From Lujinxingiaceae bacterium (GTDB taxonomy: Bacteria > Myxococcota_A > Bradymonadia > Bradymonadales > Bradymonadaceae): DNA of 64,000 nt. The notes under the pieces are model-generated. The model had not been told where the DNA came from, searched no databases, and saw only the letters and a program-made list of their open reading frames with translations. The stretch is from the NCBI GenBank assembly GCA_013697635.1, contig JACCWM010000106.1, forward strand, positions 1 to 64,000, given 5' to 3'. The position numbers and the translations under genes were made by a program. Below, in pieces: positions 29,108 through 37,456 of this stretch. Each line of letters begins with the position of its first letter. Positions within the stretch are counted from its first letter, which is position 1.

Positions 29108-30202
29108 ATGTCCCAAGAACTTCGCCATATCCCGCTCGAAGATCGCCACGTCGCGCTGGGTGCAAAGATGGTCCCCTTCGCCGGCTATTTGATGCCGGTT
29201 CAGTATACGGGCCTTATCGACGAGCACCAGGCGGTGCGCACCCGCGCCGGGCTCTTCGATGTCAGTCACATGGGCGAGGTCGAGATCGTCGGCAAAGACG
29301 CCATCGCCGTGATCGATGGACTGGTCACAAACGATGCGACCAAGCTCGTCGACGGCCAGGCGATGTACACGGTGATGTGCAAGCCCGATGGCGGCATCGT
29401 CGACGATCTGATCGTCTACCGGCTGGCCGAAGACCACGTCTTCGTCTGCGTCAATGCCTCCAACCGGGACAAAGACTTCGCGCACATGCGCCAGTACGCG
29501 CGCGGCGAGGCAACACTCACCGATCGCGGCGACGCCTATGGACAGTTCGCGATTCAGGGCCCGGACGCCCAGACGCTCTTGCAGCGCATTGCAGGCATCG
29601 ACTTGAGCGCGATCGGCGCCTTTCGCTGCCAGTTCGGCCCGATCGCCGGCCACGTCAGCCTGATCGCGCGCACCGGCTATACCGGCGAGGACGGCTTCGA
29701 GATCTATGTGCCGGCCGAGCACGCCGGCGCGGTCTTCGATGCGCTCATTGAGGCCACCAGTCGCGAGGAACTCGCGCTTTGTGGCCTGGGCTGTCGCGAC
29801 ACGCTGCGCCTGGAGGCACGGCTCAATCTCTACGGCCAGGAAATGGATGAGCAGACCAACCCGTTTGAGGCAGGGCTTGCCTGGGTGGTCAAGCTCGACA
29901 AGTCCACGCCCTTTATCGGCCAGCAGGCCCTGACCGAGCTCAAGGCCGCAGGCCCTGGACGCAGGCTTCGCGGCCTGGTCGTCGAGGGTCGCGGAATCAT
30001 TCGCCACGGCCACGACATCTTTGTCGATGACCAGAAGGTGGGCGTGGTGACCAGCGGAACCTACTCACCGACACTTGAACAGAGCATCGGTCTGGGATAC
30101 ATCGACGTCGAGCACGCCGAACGGGCGAAAGTCGAGGTCGAGGTCCGTGGGCGCCGCATCGCGGCCGCAGTGACCAAGAAGGCGTTTTACTCGCGTAAGT
30201 AG
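29108..30202 (+). CDS. gcvT: Glycine cleavage system T protein (aminomethyltransferase)
   Basis: The protein is 364 residues from ATG 29108, preceded by GGAGA at an 8-9-nt spacing; the in-frame ATG at 29090 is less likely. GcvT transfers the aminomethyl carbon from lipoyl-H protein to tetrahydrofolate, releasing ammonia. The folate-binding GLFDVSHMGEVEI, the YTVMCKPDGGIVDDLIVYR segment, the ARTGYTGEDGFEIYVP motif and the C-terminal barrel VVTSGTYSPTLEQSIGLGYI are all present. It is 66 bp from folD and 52 bp from gcvH, consistent with one operon. Confidence 0.96.
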   Translation: MSQELRHIPLEDRHVALGAKMVPFAGYLMPVQYTGLIDEHQAVRTRAGLFDVSHMGEVEIVGKDAIAVIDGLVTNDATKLVDGQAMYTVMCKPDGGIVDDLIVYRLAEDHVFVCVNASNRDKDFAHMRQYARGEATLTDRGDAYGQFAIQGPDAQTLLQRIAGIDLSAIGAFRCQFGPIAGHVSLIARTGYTGEDGFEIYVPAEHAGAVFDALIEATSREELALCGLGCRDTLRLEARLNLYGQEMDEQTNPFEAGLAWVVKLDKSTPFIGQQALTELKAAGPGRRLRGLVVEGRGIIRHGHDIFVDDQKVGVVTSGTYSPTLEQSIGLGYIDVEHAERAKVEVEVRGRRIAAAVTKKAFYSRK

Positions 30203-30254
30203 TTTTTGGTGTTTGTCGGCCAACCAATACCCACATCGGAAGTGAGAGAGAGAG

Positions 30255-30644
30255 ATGGTTATCCCCGAAGGCTTTAAATTTTCGCGTGAGCATGAATGGG
30301 CCCACGACCAGGGTGATGGCACGGCCCTGATCGGGATCTCCCACTATGCCCAGGACGCCATGGGCGACATCGTCTTTGTCGAGCTGCCCAACGTGGGTGA
30401 CGCGCTCGAAGCCGAGCTGGAGTTTGGCGTCGTCGAGAGCGTCAAGACCGTCTCCGATCTCTATGCGCCGGTCTCCGGCGAGGTCGTCGAGATCAACGAC
30501 GAGCTCGAGGACTCGCCCGAGCTGGTCAACCAGAGCCCCTACGAGGGCGGCTGGGTGGTGCGCATCAAGATGAGTAACCCAGAAGAGCTCGACGCCCTGA
30601 TGGACGCCGAAGAGTACGTGGATTACCTCAAAGAAAGTGAGTAG
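30255..30644 (+). CDS. gcvH: Glycine cleavage system H protein (lipoyl carrier)
   Basis: The 129-residue protein has the lipoylation motif EFGVVESVKTVSDLYAPVSGEVVEIN; the lipoyl-Lys is the Lys in SVKTVSD. It shuttles the methylamine group between GcvP and GcvT. HEWA, GIGISHYAQDAMGDIVFVELP and the closing NPEELDALMDAEEY segment are standard. The ATG follows a GAGAGAGAG tract that serves as ribosome-binding site. gcvPA begins 8 bp after its stop. Confidence 0.97.
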   Translation: MVIPEGFKFSREHEWAHDQGDGTALIGISHYAQDAMGDIVFVELPNVGDALEAELEFGVVESVKTVSDLYAPVSGEVVEINDELEDSPELVNQSPYEGGWVVRIKMSNPEELDALMDAEEYVDYLKESE

Positions 30645-30652
30645 ACCGTACC

Positions 30653-32008
30653 ATGCGCTACATACCGCACACCCCTGAAGACGTTCGCGCCATGTTGGAG
30701 GCCATCGGCCTGGGATCGATCGACGAGCTTTTCGAGCAAGTTCCGGCTGAGCTTCGCGAACGTGCGCGAAAGCTCGAGTTGCCCGCGCCGATGAGCGAGA
30801 TCCAGCTCGAGAAGCACATCGGCGCCTTGGCCTCCAAGAACCGCGCAGCTCAGCCCGACACCATCTCTTTTATGGGCGCCGGGCTCTACGAGCATATCGT
30901 GCCCCAGGCGGTGTCCCAACTGCTGCTGCGCGCGGAGTTTCTCACCTCCTATACGCCCTATCAGCCCGAGATCAGCCAGGGCACGACCAAGGCGATCTTC
31001 GAGTTTCAGTCGATGGTCTCCGAGCTGCTCGACATGCCGATTGCCAACGCCTCGATGTACGACGGCGCGCATGCCACGGCCGAAGCGGCCCTGATGTCCC
31101 AGCGCGTGACGCGTCGCCAAAAGGTCTTCGTCGCCAAGAGCGTGCACCCGGAGTACCGCCACGTGGTGCAGACCTACCTTCGCTTCCAGGAGGGCAGCTA
31201 CAACGAGTTCGACTTCGATGCCAAGAGCGGGCGCATCGGTCTGAGCGCGCTCCAGGAGGCTGTCACCGAGCCCGACGAGGTGGCCTGCATCATCTTTCAG
31301 ACGCCGAACTTCTTTGGCGTGCTCGAGGACCCCACGGAGCTTGTGGCCTGGGCCCACGCGCACAAGATCATGGTCGTGGCCTGCTTCAACGAGCCGCACG
31401 CCTTTGCCATCTCCACGCCGCCGGGCAGCTTCGGCGTCGACATCTGCGCCGGCGAGGGCATGGGCTTGGGCGTTGGTCTGGCCTACGGCGGCCCGTCGCT
31501 TGGCATCTTTGCCTGTCGCGAGAAGCATTTGCGCCTGATGCCCGGGCGCCTCAGCGGTCGAACCGTCGACTCCCAGGGTCGCGAGGGCTACGTGCTCACG
31601 CTCTCGACACGCGAGCAACACATTCGCCGCGAGAAGGCCACGAGCAATATCTGCACCAATCAGGGCCTGATGGCGCTGGCGGCGGCCGTCTACTTGAGCC
31701 TGATGGGCAAGCAAGGCCTGCGCGAGCTGGCCGAGCTCAATACGTCGCGCGCCCACTACGCCCAGGAGCTCTTGAGCTCGGTGTCGGGCTCACGGCTAGT
31801 CTACGACGCGCCGTTTTTCAACGAGTTCGTCGTCGAGCTTCCCAGCTCGGCTCACTCCGTGGTTCAAGAAGCCCTCAACCGCGGAATTTTGGCCGGCTAC
31901 GATCTTGGCCGGCTCAACGCCGATTGGTCCAACCGCCTGCTGATCGCCGTCACCGAGACCACCGATCGCGTCGCGATCGACCGCCTCGCCCACCTGCTCG
32001 CTGCCTAG
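30653..32008 (+). CDS. gcvPA: Glycine dehydrogenase (decarboxylating) subunit 1
   Basis: The protein is 451 residues, the size of the N-terminal half-type P protein found in two-subunit systems. It starts MRYIPHTPEDVRAMLEAIGLGSIDELF, with FMGAGLYEHIVPQAV, YTPYQPEISQGTTKAIFEFQSM, MYDGAHATAEAALM and GRTVDSQGREGYVLTLSTREQHIRREKATSNICTNQG, all diagnostic. The PLP-binding Lys resides in the other subunit, GcvPB, so this subunit alone cannot decarboxylate glycine. No gcvPB follows; the next gene is convergent 12 bp away. gcvPB must be elsewhere in the genome if the system works. Confidence 0.94.
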   Translation: MRYIPHTPEDVRAMLEAIGLGSIDELFEQVPAELRERARKLELPAPMSEIQLEKHIGALASKNRAAQPDTISFMGAGLYEHIVPQAVSQLLLRAEFLTSYTPYQPEISQGTTKAIFEFQSMVSELLDMPIANASMYDGAHATAEAALMSQRVTRRQKVFVAKSVHPEYRHVVQTYLRFQEGSYNEFDFDAKSGRIGLSALQEAVTEPDEVACIIFQTPNFFGVLEDPTELVAWAHAHKIMVVACFNEPHAFAISTPPGSFGVDICAGEGMGLGVGLAYGGPSLGIFACREKHLRLMPGRLSGRTVDSQGREGYVLTLSTREQHIRREKATSNICTNQGLMALAAAVYLSLMGKQGLRELAELNTSRAHYAQELLSSVSGSRLVYDAPFFNEFVVELPSSAHSVVQEALNRGILAGYDLGRLNADWSNRLLIAVTETTDRVAIDRLAHLLAA

Positions 32009-32020
32009 AGCCTCGCCAAG

Positions 32021-33088
32021 TCAACGCCACTTGATTCGCAACCAATTGGAGTCGTCGGCTCGAATCTCGATGTAAAACGAGAACGAGAAGTGGACCATGC
32101 CGTCGCGATCTTTCATGCCATCGGGCGCATTGAGAAAGGGCGCGGCTGCGCGCACGGCGCGAACGGCCTCTTCATCGAGAAAATCCAGGCCCGACGGGCT
32201 CGAGATCCAGATCCTGTGGATCTGGCCGTCGCCGAGCAGCGAGATGCGCAGGGTCGTGACCCGGTCGCGCACACCGTAGACGTTGCCGCGTGGGTCGTGG
32301 CGACGGTAGACCTCGCCGCCGGCCCAGTGCTGGCGAACCTGCTCGACGAGGCGGTCAAAGAACGCCCAATAGCGCGTGCGGTGTCGGTTGAGCAGGGTGC
32401 GATCGCCTTCGTCGATCTCTCGGGTGTGATCGTAGAAGCCGCCGTCGCCCTCGCGGCTGGCCATGAAGGGATCGGAGAGCTTGGGAAAGAGTTGATCGGG
32501 GCGAAAAGGCGCTGGCGCGTCCTGTGGCTGGCGCAGCTCGGCCAGCGGATCGCTCGGTTCATCGGGGGCTTGGACCGCCTCGACCGGCGCGCTTTGAGTG
32601 GGCTCGGCCTCACTGTCTTCGGGCTGCTCGGGCTCGGTTTGCGGCGGTGTGGGCGACGGCGTGGGCGGCGGTGTAGGCTCAGGCGCAGCGAGCTCGGCGG
32701 CGCGATGCTCCGAGGGCCGCTCGAACTGCGGCGCAGGCTTGGCCGCTCCGGGCTCGGTGGGACGCACGCTCTGGCGCTCGACCGCATCGGCGTGGCGCGC
32801 GGCGAAGTCGGCCTGCTTGGGCGTCTTCTCCTGCTCGGGCTCGGGAAGCTGGACGAAGCGACGGGCTTTGTCCTCGGGCTTTGGCTCCTCGGGCTGCTCC
32901 TGGTCCTCATCGACCAGATTGATCGCGAAATCCTGGGCACTTCGAAGCGCCGAGGGCTCGAGCGTCGTGTCGTCCGGGGCGAGCATGAGCATCAGCGGCG
33001 CCAGGGAAACGTGAATGAGCGCCGAGACCACGAAGACAGCCGCGAGCAACGACGTGCTGCTGGGGCGTTTTCGGGGTTCGAGGCTCAT
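32021..33088 (-). CDS. TonB-like periplasm-spanning protein
   Basis: The 355-residue protein has one N-terminal transmembrane helix (SLLAAVFVVSALIHVSLAPLMLML, about 12-35). A Pro/Glu/Gln-rich linker of about 150 residues (35-200) is typical of TonB/TolA proteins. The C-terminal domain (about 235-355) contains YRRHDPRGNVYGVRDRVTTLRISLLGDGQIHRIWISSPSGLDFLDEEAVRAVRAAAPF, which matches the TonB C-terminal fold. It would carry inner-membrane energy to outer-membrane receptors or act in a Tol-like system. No exbB/exbD is adjacent; the exb-ton operon at 40554-42526 encodes a second TonB-like protein. Confidence 0.8.
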   Translation of the reverse strand: MSLEPRKRPSSTSLLAAVFVVSALIHVSLAPLMLMLAPDDTTLEPSALRSAQDFAINLVDEDQEQPEEPKPEDKARRFVQLPEPEQEKTPKQADFAARHADAVERQSVRPTEPGAAKPAPQFERPSEHRAAELAAPEPTPPPTPSPTPPQTEPEQPEDSEAEPTQSAPVEAVQAPDEPSDPLAELRQPQDAPAPFRPDQLFPKLSDPFMASREGDGGFYDHTREIDEGDRTLLNRHRTRYWAFFDRLVEQVRQHWAGGEVYRRHDPRGNVYGVRDRVTTLRISLLGDGQIHRIWISSPSGLDFLDEEAVRAVRAAAPFLNAPDGMKDRDGMVHFSFSFYIEIRADDSNWLRIKWR

Positions 33089-33096
33089 GAAATCCG

Positions 33097-33109
33097 CGGG
33101 GTGCCAGGG
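33097..33109 (+). repeat. Partial copy of the 24-bp intergenic repeat
   Basis: CGGGGTGCCAGGG matches bases 4-16 of the repeat at 27365-27388 and 27870-27893. It lies just upstream of the TonB-like gene start, in the divergent gap before pgi. Confidence 0.5.
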
Positions 33110-33281
33110 ATGAAGTGGGTTGCGCGCCGACCCTCAATGGGAGTAATGTGGCGCGCACCAGCTGCTACTATGTTAACACGAACCTGCTTGTAAAAGGATG
33201 ACCGTCGTTTGTCAGGATCACCGTGGCAGCTTCGGCGCGTGCAGGTCGGGTTTTGGAACTCTAAGGGAGAACAAAAGAGAC

Positions 33282-34670
33282 ATGGAACTTCTTCGCTACG
33301 ACGCCACCGGACTCGCAAGTGAAACCATTGGCCCCGAACTCGGCATCTCGCAGTCCGACCGCCAGGCGCTTGCGCCGCGCCTGATCGCCGCTCGCCAGGC
33401 GCTGCAGGCGCGCTTTGACAGTGGGGAGTTGGGCTTTATCAACAGCCCCGACGAAGAGATCGAGGCGTTGATCGCCTGGGCCCAGAAGAAGCGCGATGCG
33501 GGCTATACCGATCAGGTTGTCATCGGCATTGGTGGATCGAATCTGGGCACGCGCGCGATTTTGGAAGCCGCGGGAGCCAACGATTGCCCCGGGCTACGCA
33601 CTCATTTTGCCGAGAACATCGATCCGACCACGGTCAAGCGCTTGTTCGACGCGTTGCCGCTGGAGACGACGCTGTTTTTGGTCGTGACCAAAAGTGGCAC
33701 GACGCTCGAGACCATGGGCCAGTTCTGGATCGCCTATGCGCGCATGGTCGAGGCCGTGGGCGAAGAGCGCGCCGGTGCACATTTCGTGGCGATTACCGAC
33801 CCCAAAGTCGGCAGCCTTCGTGCGCTGGCCAACACCATGGGTCTCGAGGCCTTCGAGGTGCCGCCCAACGTCGGCGGCCGCTTCAGCGTGTTGACCAATG
33901 TGGGCCTCGTGCCCCTGGCGCTGGCTGGCTACCCGCTCGCCGAGCTGCTCGCTGGCGCGCGCCATGTGCGTGAAGCGGCGCTCCAAGACGACGTGGCCGA
34001 CAATCTGGTCATGCAATTGACCGCCGAGCACTTCTTGCTGCTCGAGCGCGGCATCGACCAGGTCGTGATGATGAGCTACAGCGATCAGCTCCTCTCCATG
34101 GTCGATTGGTATCGCCAAATCTGGGCCGAGAGCCTGGGCAAGGCCGTCGATCGCAGCGGGCGCCAGGTCAACATCGGCACAACGCCCATCAAGGCCTGGG
34201 GTGTGGTCGACCAGCACAGCCAGGTGCAGCTCTACATGGAGGGTCCCAACGACAAGCACGTGATCTTTGTCGAGGTGACCCACTTTGACGTCGATTTGCG
34301 CATCCCGGAGGAGCCGGCGCTGCCCGATAGCCTGTCCTATCTGGCCGGGCGCACGCTCTCCGAGGTGCTGCACGCCGAGCTTGCCGGCACGCGGGCCGGC
34401 TTGACCAACGTCGGGCGGCCAACCTCACGCTTTGTTTTTGAGCGTTTGCACCCGCGCGCCATCGGCGCATTTATCTTCTGTTGGGAGCTGGTCACGGCCA
34501 TGATGGGCGAGCTGCTCGATATCGACGCTTTCGACCAACCCGGCGTGGAGTTGGGCAAAAAGATCGCCCACGGGCTGCTCGGCCGCGAAGGCTTTTCAGA
34601 CTTTGCCAAAATGGCCGAGGGCGGCGTCAATGCAGGGAATCCCAATTCGTCAGGCAAGGTTGTGGTTTAG
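33282..34670 (+). CDS. pgi: Glucose-6-phosphate isomerase
   Basis: The protein is 462 residues from ATG 33282 (MELLRYDATG), with GGGAGA about 11 nt upstream; a frame extension to 33198 has no support. Pgi interconverts glucose-6-phosphate and fructose-6-phosphate. IGIGGSNLGTRAI, LFLVVTKSGTTLETMGQFWIAY and VGGRFSVLTNVGLVPLALAG are family signatures, and the C-terminal LLDIDAFDQPGVELGKKIA is standard. It is nearer in length to the shorter Bacillus/Thermotoga type than to the E. coli enzyme. Pyruvate kinase is encoded nearby on the opposite strand. Confidence 0.96.
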   Translation: MELLRYDATGLASETIGPELGISQSDRQALAPRLIAARQALQARFDSGELGFINSPDEEIEALIAWAQKKRDAGYTDQVVIGIGGSNLGTRAILEAAGANDCPGLRTHFAENIDPTTVKRLFDALPLETTLFLVVTKSGTTLETMGQFWIAYARMVEAVGEERAGAHFVAITDPKVGSLRALANTMGLEAFEVPPNVGGRFSVLTNVGLVPLALAGYPLAELLAGARHVREAALQDDVADNLVMQLTAEHFLLLERGIDQVVMMSYSDQLLSMVDWYRQIWAESLGKAVDRSGRQVNIGTTPIKAWGVVDQHSQVQLYMEGPNDKHVIFVEVTHFDVDLRIPEEPALPDSLSYLAGRTLSEVLHAELAGTRAGLTNVGRPTSRFVFERLHPRAIGAFIFCWELVTAMMGELLDIDAFDQPGVELGKKIAHGLLGREGFSDFAKMAEGGVNAGNPNSSGKVVV

Positions 34671-34721
34671 AATAGGCTAAGCCTGTGATGTCGGGCATGA
34701 TGGTGCGCTATTGAGTTGGTT

Positions 34722-34750
34722 TTGCAATTGAGCAGGGACTCTGGTTTAAT
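34722..34750 (+). promoter_or_regulatory. Candidate promoter for the FHA-GGDEF gene
   Basis: TTGCAA (34722-34727), a 17-nt spacer and TTTAAT (34745-34750). The match is four of six and five of six. The leader would be about 170 nt and contains a 9-bp hairpin with one mismatch (34817-34839). No known c-di-GMP riboswitch motif is seen in it. Confidence 0.4.
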
Positions 34751-34925
34751 CAAGCCCAACAAAACCCTTGTGTTAGTCAAATCAATGAATACGGCTGGTC
34801 ACCGCAGCGTCAAATGCCACCTCACCTGATGTGAGGCGGTGAGTTCAGACCGTGGATGCTCGAGCGTTGGGAGCAATAAGCATGGCTGACCTCTGACGGG
34901 TCAACAGACAGTGAAGAACACGAAC

Positions 34926-35846
34926 ATGGGCAAGGACAGCACGGTCGTCACAGTCATCAGTCAGCTGCCAAGCAAGCCGGGTAATGCCCGCGAAGCTTGT
35001 CTGGTGGTCATTAACGGCGTGGATCTGGGCAAAAAGTACAGCCTCGCCCAGGCCGCCACCGTCATCGGTCGCTCCAGCAAGGTTGACATCCAGATCGATG
35101 AGGAGTCGATCTCGCGCAGCCACGCGGTGATCGACAACCTGGGCGAAGAGCTCGTGGCCCGCGATCTCGAGAGCACCAACGGCACCTTCGTCAACGATCG
35201 CCCGATCCGTGAGCAAAAACTCCACGACGGCGATCTGGTCAAAATCGGCCGCACGATCTTCAAGTTTCTCTCCGGCAGCAACATCGAGGCGGCCTACCAC
35301 GACGAGATCTATCGTCTGACCACGACCGACGGCCTCACCCAGGTCTACAACAAGCGCTACTTCCTCCAAGAGATGGAGCGCGAGATGAGCCGTTGCATTC
35401 GCTACGAGCGCGACCTCTCGCTGGTGATGATCGACATCGACTACTTCAAGCCGGTCAATGACACCTACGGTCATCTGGCCGGCGACCACATCCTCAAGCA
35501 GTGCGCTCAGCGTATCGTGCGCCATATTCGCCGCGACGACATTTTCGCGCGCTATGGTGGTGAGGAGTTCATCTTGCTGCTGCCCGAGATCGCCAAGCCC
35601 AAGGCAACGCAGATAGCCGACAAGCTTCGCCAGATCATTGAAGCGCAGCCGTTCACCTTCGACAATATCGACATCTCAATCACGATCTCGATGGGTGTTG
35701 CCGATGTGCCCGAGTACCTGGCGCGTTCGACCTTAAGCGACAAGATTGAGATGTCGACCGACATCAACTGCTTTACCTTCGTCAAGATCGCCGACGATCG
35801 GCTCTTCGAGGCCAAAGAGGGCGGCAGAAATCGCGTGGTCGGTTAA
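34926..35846 (+). CDS. FHA-domain diguanylate cyclase
   Basis: The protein is 306 residues from ATG 34926; a GTG at 34911 adds five residues and cannot be excluded. The N-terminal FHA domain (about 20-105) has TVIGRSSKVDIQIDEESISRSHAVI and LESTNGTFVN, the phosphothreonine-binding GR...SRSH...NG set. The GGDEF domain (about 120-300) has DGLTQVYNKRY, MIDIDYFKPVNDTYGHLAGD and the active loop GGEEF (about 211-215). RRDD five residues before it is an inhibitory I-site. It should make c-di-GMP when its FHA domain binds a Thr-phosphorylated partner, which would link the abundant Ser/Thr kinases to c-di-GMP; that link is inferred. Confidence 0.92.
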   Translation: MGKDSTVVTVISQLPSKPGNAREACLVVINGVDLGKKYSLAQAATVIGRSSKVDIQIDEESISRSHAVIDNLGEELVARDLESTNGTFVNDRPIREQKLHDGDLVKIGRTIFKFLSGSNIEAAYHDEIYRLTTTDGLTQVYNKRYFLQEMEREMSRCIRYERDLSLVMIDIDYFKPVNDTYGHLAGDHILKQCAQRIVRHIRRDDIFARYGGEEFILLLPEIAKPKATQIADKLRQIIEAQPFTFDNIDISITISMGVADVPEYLARSTLSDKIEMSTDINCFTFVKIADDRLFEAKEGGRNRVVG

Positions 35847-35879
35847 GCGCGCTGAGCAAGTAACGGTTCAAGAAATCAA

Positions 35880-35920
35880 CGAGGCGCTGCTCCCAATTAG
35901 CTTTTGGGAGCAGCGCCTCG
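35880..35920. terminator. Bidirectional hairpin terminator
   Basis: A perfect 17-bp stem (35880-35896 with 35904-35920) and a 7-nt loop lie between the converging FHA-GGDEF and pyruvate kinase genes. The T-runs are weak on both sides, so efficiency is uncertain, but the position suits termination of both transcripts. Confidence 0.65.
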
Positions 35921-35947
35921 TGTCGTTTGAGCCCGATGGGCAAAGCG

Positions 35948-37366
35948 TTATTTGAGTCGGTGGAATTTGATCAGATTGGTTTCGGATTCTTTGCCGGCCG
36001 GAGAGCCCATGACGACGACGATCTCGTCACCGGATTTTCCGCCGCGCTCGGTGCGCATCAAATCCTCGACGCGCGCGAGCATCATGTCGGTGTTGTCGAA
36101 GAGTTCAAGCTGATAGGGCTCGACGCCCCAATACAGGGCAAGCTGGTGGTAGACACGACGATGCGGAGTGCAGGCGATGATCACCTGGCGCGGGCGGTAG
36201 GTCATGATCAGGCGCGCGGTGGCACCGGAGTTGGTGAGCACGACGATTCCCGAGACGTTGAGCTCGTCGGCGCCGATCGTCGCAGCCTTGGCCACCGCGT
36301 TTGGAAAGGTGCGCAGGTGGCCGATGAACTTCTGATCGGGCAGGTTTCGAAACATCGAGCTCTTCTCGACCTCACCGATAATGCTGGCCATCATGCGAAC
36401 AGCTTCGACCGGGTACTTGCCGGCGGCCGTCTCGCCCGAGAGCATGACGGCGTCGGTGCCGTCCATGACCGCGTTGGCGACGTCGGAGGCCTCGGCACGG
36501 GTCGGGCGAAAGTTCTCGGTCATCGACTCGAGCATCTGGGTGGCCGTGATCGTGATACGGCCCATGGCGTTGGCCTTGGCGATCGCCATCTTCTGAATCA
36601 GCGGCACCTGCTCGGGCGGCATCTCGACGCCCAGATCACCGCGCGCGATCATGATCCCATCGGAAACCGAGATGATATCCTCGAGCTCCAAAACGGCCTG
36701 GGGCTTCTCAATCTTGGAGATGATCTTGATGTTGTCCGCAACGGACTTGGGCAGGTGGGTACGAAGCTGATGGATGTCGAGCGCCGAGCGCACAAAGCTC
36801 AAGGCGATGAAGTCCACGCCCAGGCCGATGCCAAACTCCAGATCGATCTTGTCCTTTTCGGTCAAGCTTGGCGCCGAGACGGCCGCCGTGGGCAGGTTGA
36901 TGCCCTTGTTATTCTTGAGGATGCCGCTGACCTCGACGACGGTGGTCACGTCGTTGCCGTTGACATCGATGACGCGCAAGCGGATCAAGCCGTCATCGAG
37001 CAGCAGGATGTCGCCACGCACGACGTCCTCGTGGAGATGCTCGTAGGTGGTCGAGACGCGCTCGGAGTTGCCCAGCACATCGTCGACGGTGATGATGAAT
37101 TCATCGCCTCTGTGCAGGGCCACTGAGCCGGTCTCGAAGGTTCCAACGCGGATCTTGGGGCCTTGAAGATCTTGGAGGATCGCGATCGGGCGCTTGAGAT
37201 CTTTGGAGAGACCACGCACCAGATCGTAGACCGATTGGTGGTAGTCGTGCGAGCCGTGGGAGAAGTTGAGCCGGGCGACGTTCATGCCGGCATGAATCAT
37301 CTCTTCGAGGACTTCCGGCGAGGTGCTGGCAGGGCCCAGCGTACAAACAATCTTTGCATGTCTCAT
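35948..37366 (-). CDS. pyk: Pyruvate kinase
   Basis: The protein is 472 residues and starts MRHAKIVCTLGPASTSPEVLEEMIHAGMNVARLNFSHG. It converts phosphoenolpyruvate and ADP to pyruvate and ATP. The metal and substrate loop MIARGDLGVEMPPEQVPLIQKMAIAKAN, the TATQMLESM signature and DGTDAVMLSGETAAGKYP are present, and the C-terminal regulatory domain is complete (to EVVMGSPAGKESETNLIKFHRL). It is a normal-length single-domain-set bacterial enzyme without the extra PEP-utiliser-like C-terminal domain. Confidence 0.97.
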   Translation of the reverse strand: MRHAKIVCTLGPASTSPEVLEEMIHAGMNVARLNFSHGSHDYHQSVYDLVRGLSKDLKRPIAILQDLQGPKIRVGTFETGSVALHRGDEFIITVDDVLGNSERVSTTYEHLHEDVVRGDILLLDDGLIRLRVIDVNGNDVTTVVEVSGILKNNKGINLPTAAVSAPSLTEKDKIDLEFGIGLGVDFIALSFVRSALDIHQLRTHLPKSVADNIKIISKIEKPQAVLELEDIISVSDGIMIARGDLGVEMPPEQVPLIQKMAIAKANAMGRITITATQMLESMTENFRPTRAEASDVANAVMDGTDAVMLSGETAAGKYPVEAVRMMASIIGEVEKSSMFRNLPDQKFIGHLRTFPNAVAKAATIGADELNVSGIVVLTNSGATARLIMTYRPRQVIIACTPHRRVYHQLALYWGVEPYQLELFDNTDMMLARVEDLMRTERGGKSGDEIVVVMGSPAGKESETNLIKFHRLK

Positions 37367-37410
37367 AGTCAGACTTATTGGGCGGTAGACGAAAGCGAGC
37401 AGCGTGGTGG

Positions 37411-37438
37411 AGCATACCGGCGCGCGGGCCGTTGTCCA
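37411..37438 (-). promoter_or_regulatory. Candidate pyk promoter
   Basis: On the minus strand, TGGACA (37433-37438), a 16-nt spacer and TATGCT (37411-37416). The matches to consensus are five of six and four of six, about 45 nt before the pyk start codon. Confidence 0.42.
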
Positions 37439-37456
37439 GTTGCGTGTAGAGAATCT

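Noticed and set aside
34671-34925. Possible c-di-GMP riboswitch in front of the FHA-GGDEF gene
   Set aside because: The conserved GEMM core and tetraloop-receptor sequences are not present; only a plain hairpin is seen.
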